Positions 45,501-52,895 of a stretch of 64,000 nucleotides of DNA are shown here, one piece after another. Both the position numbers and the translations under genes were made by a program. The DNA is from Gemmatimonadota bacterium. Lineage in GTDB: Bacteria; Gemmatimonadota; Gemmatimonadetes; Gemmatimonadales; Gemmatimonadaceae. The stretch covers positions 1 through 64,000 of the forward strand of contig JAZKBK010000005.1 of the NCBI GenBank assembly GCA_040388625.1. Reading direction: 5' to 3'. A model generated the notes under the pieces. It saw only the letters and a program-made list of their open reading frames with translations, did no database searches and was not told where the DNA came from. The number at the start of each line of letters is the position of its first letter. Within the stretch, counting starts at the first letter, position 1.

Positions 45501-45572
45501 GTGAAAGAGATCACAGACTGCTTCGATGGCTTGAAGTTGATAGTCGAGGTTGGGTTCAAAGTGCAGCTTCAT
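42546..45572 (-). CDS. res: Type III restriction enzyme, Res (helicase-nuclease) subunit
   Basis: 1008 residues, full length. Helicase motifs: Walker A ETGTGKT at 95-101, the DEPQ box (VLIIDEPQSVD), LRYSATH as motif III, and a C-terminal helicase half with EGWDNPNIFQICALR and QTIGRGLRLCVNQ (motif VI). The C-terminal nuclease has NPDWAILVEEDGEQRLYFVVETK near 930-955, the PD-ExK site. ATP-driven, it cuts DNA after meeting a second unmodified site, together with Mod. Its start overlaps the mini-RhuM stop by ATGA. Both catalytic centres look intact. Confidence 0.95.
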   Translation of the reverse strand: MKLHFEPNLDYQLQAIEAVCDLFHGQETCRTEFTVTQHAVGGQANLAFTESDLGIGNRLTLLDDELLKNLGAIQLKNGLPPSDSLDSGDFTVEMETGTGKTYVYLRTIFELNKRYGFTKFVIVVPSVAIKEGVYHSIEIAEEHFKGLYSGAPFDYFIYDSGKLGQVRNFATSSQIQIMVVTVGAINKKDVNNIYGKGANEQTGGEKPIDLIRAVRPVLIIDEPQSVDGGLSGAGKTALDAMNPLCTLRYSATHVDKHHMVYRLDAVDAYERRLVKQIEVASATVQDAHNKPFVRLIKVENKRGAISARVELDVQTSTGVKRQEISVQDGDNLEQTTGRAIYADCRIGDIRVEKGNEFMELRLPGGEQFLKLGQACGDVDSLSVQREMIRRTIREHLDKEKRLRPQGIKVLSLFFIDAVDKYRQYDADGNAVKGAYARIFEEEYRRAAKLPEYNTLFQEVDLTRAAEEVHNGYFSIDKKGGWAETELNAKGELRNEANRDNAERAYNLIMKDKEKLLSFDTPLKFIFSHSALREGWDNPNIFQICALREMGTERERRQTIGRGLRLCVNQDGQRLHGFDVNTLTVIAAESYEKFAKNLQNEIERDTGIRFGIVEAHQFAAIPIADSSGTTVSLGVEQSKVLWEQLKAQGHIDHNGKVQDSLKQVLKDGTLAVPEAFTPQLDEIAQILKKLAGRLEIRNADERRQVRTRQAVLHGAEFKALWERIKYKTTYRVQFDNEKLVRSCTDALRNAPAIPKARLQWRKADIAIGKAGVDATERQGASTVVLDETDIELPDVLTDLQDRTQLTRRTIQRVLSGSQRLNDFKRNPQQFIELAAEAINRCKRLAVVDGIKYQRLGEGHFYAQELFEQEELTGYLKNLMQAERSVYEEVVYDSDTEATFAADLENNRAIKVYAKLPGWFTIPTPLGTYNPDWAILVEEDGEQRLYFVVETKSGLFADDLREKERAKIECGKAHFKALEVQETPARYIVARSLADVLNSTTNGERFNQVQ

Positions 45573-45910
45573 GACTTGTCCCTCGTCGGCGACGGCATCT
45601 GCTTGATCGCACGGTCGAGATCGGTTTCGAGCATCCGATCCTCGATCTCGCGAAACTCACCGAGTTCACATTCCGCATGTTTGCGGGGCTGTCTACGGTC
45701 AGCCGCGATTTTTCGGCAAACCCGAACAACTGGATCTTCCTCCAGCTGGTTGTCCTCGAAGATGTGCTTGATGTGCTCGCTGATCGTTGCCTCGGCCTTG
45801 CTGAACAGGTCTGTGAGTTGCTTCTGGTTGAGCCAGACGGTTTGATTTTCGAGTCGCACGTCGAACTTCGTGCGAGCGTCCTCATTCTGATAGATGACGA
45901 CTTGATTCAT
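45569..45910 (-). CDS. Mini-RhuM: internally deleted RhuM-like protein
   Basis: 113 residues starting with MNQVVIYQNEDARTKFDVRL and the HTH-like NQKQLTDLFSKAEATISEHI, exactly the N-terminus of RhuM/virulence proteins, up to the EEDPVVR segment near residue 63. The usual ~200-residue middle is missing, and the end (FREIEDRMLETDLDRAIKQ) matches the RhuM C-terminus. Despite that, both borders are precise overlaps (TGATG with Mod, ATGA with Res), so the reading frame is kept as part of the operon. Either a remnant of an insertion or a small DNA-binding accessory of the type III system. Confidence 0.7.
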   Translation of the reverse strand: MNQVVIYQNEDARTKFDVRLENQTVWLNQKQLTDLFSKAEATISEHIKHIFEDNQLEEDPVVRVCRKIAADRRQPRKHAECELGEFREIEDRMLETDLDRAIKQMPSPTRDKS

Positions 45911-47886
45911 CACAGGCTGCGCACTTTTGTGAGACCGTGCTGCTGGAGAATGGCGGCGAGGTTGGTCTTGGCCACGTCGTCCGCGAACGCGCTGTCCCGG
46001 AAGACGCAGGTGGTGTCGCCGGCGGGGGCGAGTTCGCCGTACCAAGCGACAATGCCCTGAGCGAGAGGCTCAACTTCGTCCCGCGAGACCGTCTCCGTGA
46101 GGCATGCGATGAGCACGCCGCCACCAACGGAGTGAACCTCTTTACTCGCGATCGCGCGCTTCTCTATGGGCACGCAGAGATCGATGCCCTCCTTGAGTAG
46201 CAGTTCGTACAGTACGTCCGTCTCGGTGCGGTCAGGGTTCAGGTGCTCAACGGACTCAAGCAGCATCTGGTCGAGATCGGTGCGATCTGGCTCCCACGCT
46301 CGGATATTGCTGGAGTCGAGCTTGAAGACGCGGAAGCCGATGTCGCCGGCGAATAGGGGGTTCGCTTCTCGGATATGCTTCCCCGCACGGCGCAAGCGGC
46401 TCGACGTCATGTCTGCAATCGTACGAAACATGGAACTGGCCTCTCCCTCGATTGGTTCCGGGAATTGGACGAGTATGAACCGACGATTCCCACGGTCCGC
46501 CGCGTTCAACGCATAGACCGCATGGCCGGTTGTGCCTGATCCAGCAAAAAGGTCAACGATCAGGTCATTCTGATCTCGACTCGTGAAGATTTGCGCAAGG
46601 TACTGCAATAAGAACAGGGGCTTCGGATAAGAGAAGTTGATTCCCCAAGCAGTAAGCATGTTGCTGTTCTGTTTTGTCGTGCCGACGTTTCGAATTACAG
46701 AAAGGACGTGACCCTGGGAGTTGGAGCGTTTTTTGTAACCGTAAACAGCGCCCGTAGCAGTCATCGCAAACCAGGTTTGCTTGCCCTCACTGTCGGCAAT
46801 CGGAACGCAGCCGTTGTTGATAAATAACTCCAACAGATTTTTGGAACTCCAACCGCTCTTTACCCTTGCAGGCTGGATGAGCTTGCTGCCGGCGATTATG
46901 ATGTCGTCTAGTATATGAGGCCATGAATCAGTCCGTTTTGCGATCTTCCCTTTCTCGAACGCAGCCGGAAATCCGGCGGGGAGTACGACTTCGGAAGGCG
47001 GATTCGCAGGCCCATTCTTTGTGATCGAGTTTTCGATGGTATCGTTATATAGTTTGCTCGATTCTTCGATGTTTGGATCGATAACGGTGGGAGGAGGAAG
47101 TGCGTCCAAATTTCGGACGTAGGCAACGATATACTCGTGGACGCCCTTGATCTTGCTCTGTTGATCGACGTTGCCCTCGTTATTCCAAATGAACTGGCAA
47201 AGTCCATTTTCTTCGCCAAATACGTCGTCCATTACCTGACGAAGGTTCGCGACTTCAATGTCATTTATTGACACTAGGAGCACGCCATCCTCGCGCAACA
47301 GATTCTGCGCAAGTTTAAGCCGCGGATACATCATGTTTAACCAGTCCGTGTGAAATCGCCCACTGGTTTCTGTATTGCTGCTAATTCGCCGCCCGTTCGC
47401 CAGTTGCCCCGTAAGTTCCAGATAGTTTTGGATATTATCCTGAAAGTTGTCGGGATAAATGAAGTCCTTGCCAGTGTTGTATGGCGGATCGATGTAGATG
47501 CACTTAACCTTCCCCGCGTATGACTTCTGCAAAAGCTTGAGCACTTCGAGGTTGTCACCTTCGATCATTAGATTCTGTGTAGTATCCCAATCCACACTGT
47601 CTTCTGGACTCGGGCGCAGCGTACCAGTGGATGGCGTGAGCGCCAACTGTCGCGCGCGACGTTTGCCGTGCCAGTTGAGGCCGTACTTCTCTTCTCGCTC
47701 ATCCACCGCCCCGCCGAGTAATTGCTTGAGGATCTCGAAGTCGATCCGCCCTTCGCTGAACGCCTCGGGAAACAGCGTCTTCAGTTGCTCCACGTTGCCC
47801 GCCAGGATATCGGCAGATTGCGTAGCGGGATCATTCGCTGTCAACGGCCTCATGTTCGCGCCGCTTGCGTGTTCGAGTGCATTCAT
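45910..47886 (-). CDS. mod: Type III DNA (adenine) methyltransferase, Mod subunit
   Basis: 658 residues. The catalytic DPPY (CIYIDPPYNTG) is at 133-136 and precedes the AdoMet-binding FAGSGTTGHAV motif near 450, the beta-class order of N6-adenine or N4-cytosine methyltransferases of type III systems. The central part is the target-recognition domain. It methylates the recognition site and is required by Res for specificity. Start overlaps the DUF4391 stop (ATGA). The recognition sequence cannot be read from the protein. Confidence 0.94.
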   Translation of the reverse strand: MNALEHASGANMRPLTANDPATQSADILAGNVEQLKTLFPEAFSEGRIDFEILKQLLGGAVDEREEKYGLNWHGKRRARQLALTPSTGTLRPSPEDSVDWDTTQNLMIEGDNLEVLKLLQKSYAGKVKCIYIDPPYNTGKDFIYPDNFQDNIQNYLELTGQLANGRRISSNTETSGRFHTDWLNMMYPRLKLAQNLLREDGVLLVSINDIEVANLRQVMDDVFGEENGLCQFIWNNEGNVDQQSKIKGVHEYIVAYVRNLDALPPPTVIDPNIEESSKLYNDTIENSITKNGPANPPSEVVLPAGFPAAFEKGKIAKRTDSWPHILDDIIIAGSKLIQPARVKSGWSSKNLLELFINNGCVPIADSEGKQTWFAMTATGAVYGYKKRSNSQGHVLSVIRNVGTTKQNSNMLTAWGINFSYPKPLFLLQYLAQIFTSRDQNDLIVDLFAGSGTTGHAVYALNAADRGNRRFILVQFPEPIEGEASSMFRTIADMTSSRLRRAGKHIREANPLFAGDIGFRVFKLDSSNIRAWEPDRTDLDQMLLESVEHLNPDRTETDVLYELLLKEGIDLCVPIEKRAIASKEVHSVGGGVLIACLTETVSRDEVEPLAQGIVAWYGELAPAGDTTCVFRDSAFADDVAKTNLAAILQQHGLTKVRSL

Positions 47887-48641
47887 AGTTTATTCATTGT
47901 GGCCGCCAGGCGCGCTTCAGCGCGCTTGATTTCCAGGTTCAGTGTAATCTGTCGTGACATCTGCCTTTCTCTCGCCGCTTCGGTGCGCAGTCGAGCGATC
48001 TCCGTATGAAGGCGAGAGCACTCATGCAACGCGTCGCTCCTGGCGCTGGCCTGTTCCGCATTAGTGGCACCCATAAAAGTGTGTGTAACGCGCGCGGCAT
48101 GCAATGCGAGCAGCGTGTCAAGCCAACCTTGATACAGCGCGTATAGAGAGTCACGCGGTTGACGGCCGAGCGCAAGTGCCTCACAAAAGGCGACCCGGAA
48201 TCCGGCATCGCGCTCATCGTCCCAGTCGACAGTTATAACATCGCCATCAAGCACGGTTTTCCCCGCCTCGCCCTGTGACCACCGCTTGTGCATTGCAGAC
48301 ATACCAGCGTGGTCACCTTGCGCTGTTAATAGCAAGACCGGATAAGGAATTGCTCGATGCACCAGCTCCGTCAGTCGCCTTGCGTTGGCTCCCGCACGCA
48401 ATGTGAGACAAAGCACAGCAATTTCCAGATACTGACGTGCGTCGTCTCGATACTCTCGCACACCGATAGTCGTCGGCTTGAGCGTCGCCGCCCAGAACAA
48501 CTCCTCGATCCCATCGGTGATCTGGCGCTTGTTAGCTGCTGTTCGCGCGCCATTCTCCAGGAGCAGCTTCTTGGGAACTCGCTGATCCACTCGGCTGGCA
48601 GTCGGCAGGTCGAGCGCAGCGAGGAGAGTATCGCTGTTCAT
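47883..48641 (-). CDS. DUF4391-family protein
   Basis: 252 residues. LLENGARTAANKRQITDGIEELFWAATLKP at the start and AVLCLTLRAGANARRLTELVHRAIPYPVLLL match the DUF4391 pattern seen beside phage-defence helicases and methyltransferases. The C-terminus is a coiled coil (RLHTEIARLRTEAARERQ). No catalytic motif. Overlaps at both ends (ATGA) tie it to the helicase and Mod. Probably an adaptor between the helicase and the methyltransferase, by inference. Confidence 0.82.
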   Translation of the reverse strand: MNSDTLLAALDLPTASRVDQRVPKKLLLENGARTAANKRQITDGIEELFWAATLKPTTIGVREYRDDARQYLEIAVLCLTLRAGANARRLTELVHRAIPYPVLLLTAQGDHAGMSAMHKRWSQGEAGKTVLDGDVITVDWDDERDAGFRVAFCEALALGRQPRDSLYALYQGWLDTLLALHAARVTHTFMGATNAEQASARSDALHECSRLHTEIARLRTEAARERQMSRQITLNLEIKRAEARLAATMNKL

Positions 48642-51600
48642 CCAGCCGTTTTGGGAAGCACAACAAGATAGGCGAGTACCTCGAAGTCATTGATGCCGGC
48701 GAACTCGCCTTTGAGCGCATGCGTGCCACCGGGTGAGAACAGGCTTGCTAATGCCCGTTCCGCAGTCTTGCCTGCAACAGAGGAGACCGCCGCGGCAAGC
48801 AGGCGTTGTGCAGCACTCATGTCCTCTCCACCCTTCGTGGTCTTGTCAAAGCTGGTGCACGCATCGGCATCGAGCAGATCGCGGCCTAGGCAGAGGCGCT
48901 TGACTCGGTCGAGTATTTGCTTGGCTTGAGTATAGGGCAAAAGCACAGTGCTGTCGTCGCCCACATGCACGAGATAGTGAACGCCAAGCGGATATCCGGT
49001 CGCAGGAATGCGTAGGGCGGCGGCGCCCTCGGCACGCAGGCAAAAGATGATGCCCGGTTCGACGTCCGCATCAATGCTGGACATGACGGCGCAGGCTCCC
49101 AATGGTTGGCTCTCCAGACTACCCGGGTGCTCCTTCACATATTGCGCGAGATCAATGCGCAAGTCCGTGAGCGTCAAGTCGGCAATCGAGACGCCTGTGG
49201 ACAGATCTTCCAGATCGATGACGGCGTCCTGGAGCTTGAGCAGCTGCTTGCGGCGATACTCCAGATCATTCATCTGGTTGCCAGACTCCTGCTCAATTAG
49301 GTTCTCTTCACCAGTCGCGGAGATGTCGAGCAGCACCATCTTCCCACTGACCCTCTGCTCAAGATTGATGTACTCATCCAGCTCCATATTGGGCCAGAAG
49401 TTGACGAGCTGGATGCGCGTGTTGGGCGAGCCAATACGATCAATCCGGCCGAACCGCTGGATGATGCGCACTGGATTCCAGTGAATATCGTAGTTGATCA
49501 ACCAGTCGCAATCCTGCAGGTTTTGACCCTCGGAGATGCAATCCGTGGCAATGAGCAGATCGATTTCACCCTCGCTACTGAACTCTTCTGGCCGCTCTTT
49601 CGATTGTGGGGAGAACGTCGTCAGAATGGATGCTAGATCTTTCCGAAGCCCGGAAGGGGTGACCTGATTCCGGCCGGCACCCGTGACTAGCGCGCTTTCA
49701 ATATCCAAGTTCTCCTTGGCCCACGGCGCAAGCTGTTCGTACAGGTAGCGTGCCGTGTCTGCGAATGCTGTAAAGACGATGACTTTGCGGTTGCCAGGAT
49801 TGATGGGGTTCTTGCACTTGTGCTCGATCATCTCACGCAGCGCCGCGAGTTTGGCATCGCGAGCCGCCCCAATCTGGGCTGCCGCGTCGTGTAGGGTTGC
49901 GAGACGGTCGCGGTCCTCGATGAGATCCTGCTTCCAACGAATGATGTCCACATCCTTGAGCAATACCTTCACCTTGCGACCAACGAGCAGGGCCTCGGAC
50001 GCGGGATCGTCAATGTCCACGTCTTCAATCTCAATCTCCTGTACCTCCTCTACGTGGTTATCGATACGTGTGAGCGTAGCCTCTACGTCTTTCAGCTGAC
50101 GCTGCAGAGTAAGGGCGAAGGATGGTACAGCGCTCTCCATCCTCTTGAGCACGTTGACGCGTATCAGATGGATTAGGCTTTCCTCACGGTCTGCTTGTCT
50201 GAAGAAGCCTTCACCTCCGCGAATCTCAGTGCTGTACTTCTTGTCATAAGCCTCCTGCTTGTGTGGTAGCACGTAGCGGAGAGGTGCATACGAAGCAAGG
50301 TTTAACCGCCGGATCTCCTGGTTGATTTCTCGGATTGAGTGAAATTCACCGGTGCTGTCCACATCGGCCTTGATGTTGATTGGTTTCAGGCGCTCTGGAA
50401 ATTGACCGGTTTCTGCGGTCCCGTAGTACTTCTCGATGTGTTTGCGTGAACGCGCGATCGTGAGCACGTCAAGCAGTGTGAAGTAATCGAAGCCGAGCAT
50501 CTCGATGAGCCGCATCGGCGTGCGCTCGGTATCGTCCAGGTCAAGCCAGCGATTGAACTGTTTTTGCGCGAGGCGCGTGGTGTTGTCAATGCTGCCGATG
50601 CCCTGATCGAGCAACGCGGTATCATCGCCTTCTGTGGCGAACGCGATCTGGTTGCGCAAATCGGCCAAGCGATTGTTCACTGGCGTGGCAGACAACATCA
50701 GGACGCGTGTCTTTACACCTTCTCTAATAATGGTGCGCATCAGCCGGTCGTAGCGCGTTTCGCTGCCTTGGCGTGGCGTCTTCTTATTTCGAAAATTGTG
50801 CGACTCATCAATTACAACTAGGTCGTAGTTGCCCCAATTGACGTGCGCAAGATCAATATCGCCCGATAAGCCGCCATCGCGCGAGAGATCTGTGTGGTTC
50901 AGCACGTCGTAATTGAAACGATCCGGAGCAAGGACATTGCGGCGATCGTTGGCCTTGTACAGCGTCCAGTTATCGCGCAATCGTTTGGGCACCAATACGA
51001 GCACACGATCGTTCCGGAGCTCGTGGTATTTGATGATCGCGAGTGCCTCGAATGTCTTTCCCAAGCCTACACTGTCGGCGATGATGCAGCCACCGAAACG
51101 GTTAAGCTTGTCGATCGCACCAACTACGCCGTCGCGCTGGAACTTGTAGAGTTTCTTCCAGACCACAGTGTTACGAATTCCCGTAGCCGCGTTGACGATG
51201 CGATCTTCATCAAGATCGTCGCCGCGAGCCTTGAAAATGTGGTGTAGTATCAACGAATAGACGAGGGACGGCGCGCGGTACCCTGCGAGCGTCCGTAGAA
51301 CTTCGATCAATTCAGTTCTCACATTGGGATCCGCGGCTAGGCTGGACCACTGGGCATCGAACCACTGACTCAGCAACAGCGCTTCTTCCGGCGTTTCCGA
51401 CGCCTGGATCAGGCTCAAGGGATTGCCTGGCGCTAGACCGAGACCGTCCGTACTGAAACGAAGTGAGCCGAGTAGCGCCTGCAGTGGCTGCGCGTCACCG
51501 TCGCGAACGACGAACGCACCCTGAGGTACTTCGCCATATGCGCGTTTAACCTCGGCCTTGTTCTGAAGCCATTGTGACAGACGCCTGGCAAGCCATCGCG

Positions 51601-51835
51601 ATTGTAGTCTATTTCGCGCCGCCCGGTCGGCGTCAGAGCCGAGGGTCGCAAGCTCGGTACTCGCCGACGGAAGTAAAAGACGGCATCGCGCCAATGCGGC
51701 CACTTCGTGCAGAATTTCAGAATATGCGAACAGGGAAAATGTCGGAGTCAGAACGTCGAGCTGGCGCCCTATTGTTAGACTCGGGCGCAGGAGATCGATG
51801 ACTCGGTCGGTCCCCGTGTTACGGACGAGTTTCAT
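48638..51835 (-). CDS. SNF2-family helicase with PLD-like N-terminus
   Basis: 1065 residues. The N-terminal ~200 residues (IGRQLDVLTPTFSLFAYSEI) look like a phospholipase D-type fold, but no HxK motif is visible, so probably inactive. SNF2 motifs: Walker A DSVGLGKT near 250, DESHNF (DEAH-like) near 340, MLSATPVNNR as motif III, and NYDIHWNPVRIIQRFGRIDRIGS as motif VI. Translocates on double-stranded DNA using ATP. It is co-directional and overlapping with DUF4391, and 6 bp after the deaminase gene. Confidence 0.92.
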   Translation of the reverse strand: MKLVRNTGTDRVIDLLRPSLTIGRQLDVLTPTFSLFAYSEILHEVAALARCRLLLPSASTELATLGSDADRAARNRLQSRWLARRLSQWLQNKAEVKRAYGEVPQGAFVVRDGDAQPLQALLGSLRFSTDGLGLAPGNPLSLIQASETPEEALLLSQWFDAQWSSLAADPNVRTELIEVLRTLAGYRAPSLVYSLILHHIFKARGDDLDEDRIVNAATGIRNTVVWKKLYKFQRDGVVGAIDKLNRFGGCIIADSVGLGKTFEALAIIKYHELRNDRVLVLVPKRLRDNWTLYKANDRRNVLAPDRFNYDVLNHTDLSRDGGLSGDIDLAHVNWGNYDLVVIDESHNFRNKKTPRQGSETRYDRLMRTIIREGVKTRVLMLSATPVNNRLADLRNQIAFATEGDDTALLDQGIGSIDNTTRLAQKQFNRWLDLDDTERTPMRLIEMLGFDYFTLLDVLTIARSRKHIEKYYGTAETGQFPERLKPINIKADVDSTGEFHSIREINQEIRRLNLASYAPLRYVLPHKQEAYDKKYSTEIRGGEGFFRQADREESLIHLIRVNVLKRMESAVPSFALTLQRQLKDVEATLTRIDNHVEEVQEIEIEDVDIDDPASEALLVGRKVKVLLKDVDIIRWKQDLIEDRDRLATLHDAAAQIGAARDAKLAALREMIEHKCKNPINPGNRKVIVFTAFADTARYLYEQLAPWAKENLDIESALVTGAGRNQVTPSGLRKDLASILTTFSPQSKERPEEFSSEGEIDLLIATDCISEGQNLQDCDWLINYDIHWNPVRIIQRFGRIDRIGSPNTRIQLVNFWPNMELDEYINLEQRVSGKMVLLDISATGEENLIEQESGNQMNDLEYRRKQLLKLQDAVIDLEDLSTGVSIADLTLTDLRIDLAQYVKEHPGSLESQPLGACAVMSSIDADVEPGIIFCLRAEGAAALRIPATGYPLGVHYLVHVGDDSTVLLPYTQAKQILDRVKRLCLGRDLLDADACTSFDKTTKGGEDMSAAQRLLAAAVSSVAGKTAERALASLFSPGGTHALKGEFAGINDFEVLAYLVVLPKTAG

Positions 51836-51841
51836 ACCGCA

Positions 51842-52777
51842 TCACGTGTCGAGAGAGTCGTTCCATTCTGCGCCCATAACCCATGCGAGTGCCGACATCC
51901 TGCCACTCAGTAGGCCCCATTCGAAGTCGTCCCATCCCAAATTGTTTTTGCCGTATTTCTTTTCGATTCGTTTTGCTGCCTGCTGCGCTTTCTTGAGCAG
52001 GGGTTTCTGCTCCTCCGTCAATGGCGTCTCTCCGGTTCGAATTCGTTCCAGCCAATTTTGGTGCCTGTTCCACCAAATCTTATCCCAGAATTCGTTGTAC
52101 GACTTGAGGATAGTCTTGTCGTTACGGCGTAATACGAGCGGCCATTCCGTCCCCGGATTCTGATCGTCAGATATCCATTCGACTTTGTCGCCCGTCTTAG
52201 TGTAGCCAATACGGTAACCGTTTGGACCGGCCTCGCCTGGCTTGACCGGGTCCGTGGTTTCAGCGCTGGTGCGTCGTTTTCCTCCCGCCGTGTGCTCTCT
52301 TGCGAAATCCCGGTTGAGCTCTTCAATCTGGGACATCAGATCTGGATCGAACCGCCCGATTTCAATTCCTGCGGCGCGAAGCCGTAGCTCCCCACGCCCG
52401 CGTATACGAGGATTGGGGTCAAGAACGCCTATGACTACGCGCTTGATCCGTCTTTCAATAATCCGCTCCGCACAAGCAATCTTTGGGTCGTTTCGCGATG
52501 TGCACGGCTCTAGAGTAGTGAATAGCGTCGCGCCTGCAAGGGTCCGATCGGCAAGTTTACCCTCGAGCACCGTGAACTCCGCGTGCTCACCCGGCGCCCG
52601 CTCTCCACGGAAGGCCTCGCCAACTATCTTGCCATCGTTCGCGACGACGGCGCCGACCTTTGGCGAGATCCTGCCCGGCTCACTCGTCGCCTTTCTCGCG
52701 AGGTGAATCGCCCGAAGCATGAGTTGCCTGTCACCGATCTTCGCCGGCCTTGCATGCTGAACAACATGTTTTGCCAT
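51842..52777 (-). CDS. Deaminase-domain protein with conserved C-terminal tail domain
   Basis: 311 residues from the ATG at 52777, seven bases after GGAAGGGGG. The zinc-dependent deaminase site is complete: H65-A-E67 and P91-C92 with C102 (GEHAEF and [15 protein letters not shown]), as in RibD/dCMP deaminase-like enzymes. The C-terminal ~100 residues carry [21 protein letters not shown] and end with [27 protein letters not shown], a separate conserved-looking domain. It is the first gene of the type III operon. It might act on nucleotides or DNA bases; a riboflavin role is unlikely as no reductase domain is present. Confidence 0.82.
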   Translation of the reverse strand: MAKHVVQHARPAKIGDRQLMLRAIHLARKATSEPGRISPKVGAVVANDGKIVGEAFRGERAPGEHAEFTVLEGKLADRTLAGATLFTTLEPCTSRNDPKIACAERIIERRIKRVVIGVLDPNPRIRGRGELRLRAAGIEIGRFDPDLMSQIEELNRDFAREHTAGGKRRTSAETTDPVKPGEAGPNGYRIGYTKTGDKVEWISDDQNPGTEWPLVLRRNDKTILKSYNEFWDKIWWNRHQNWLERIRTGETPLTEEQKPLLKKAQQAAKRIEKKYGKNNLGWDDFEWGLLSGRMSALAWVMGAEWNDSLDT

Positions 52778-52895
52778 TCCAAGCCCCCTTCCGAACGCCA
52801 TCTGTTAGGCACCTGCAAGAACCAAGCGTACCAGGAGTACGCCCGCATCGTCGCACTCGATCAAAATGGGAATGCGCGCTCCAAGATGTCAGCCT

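Noticed and set aside
48638-51835. Active phospholipase D nuclease domain in the SNF2 protein
   Set aside because: The fold-like segment at the N-terminus lacks an HxK motif.
42546-52777. DISARM, BREX or Druantia assignment for the defence operon
   Set aside because: No DUF1998 pair, PglZ or DruE-like gene is seen; Mod and Res are clearly type III, so only an expanded type III label is used.
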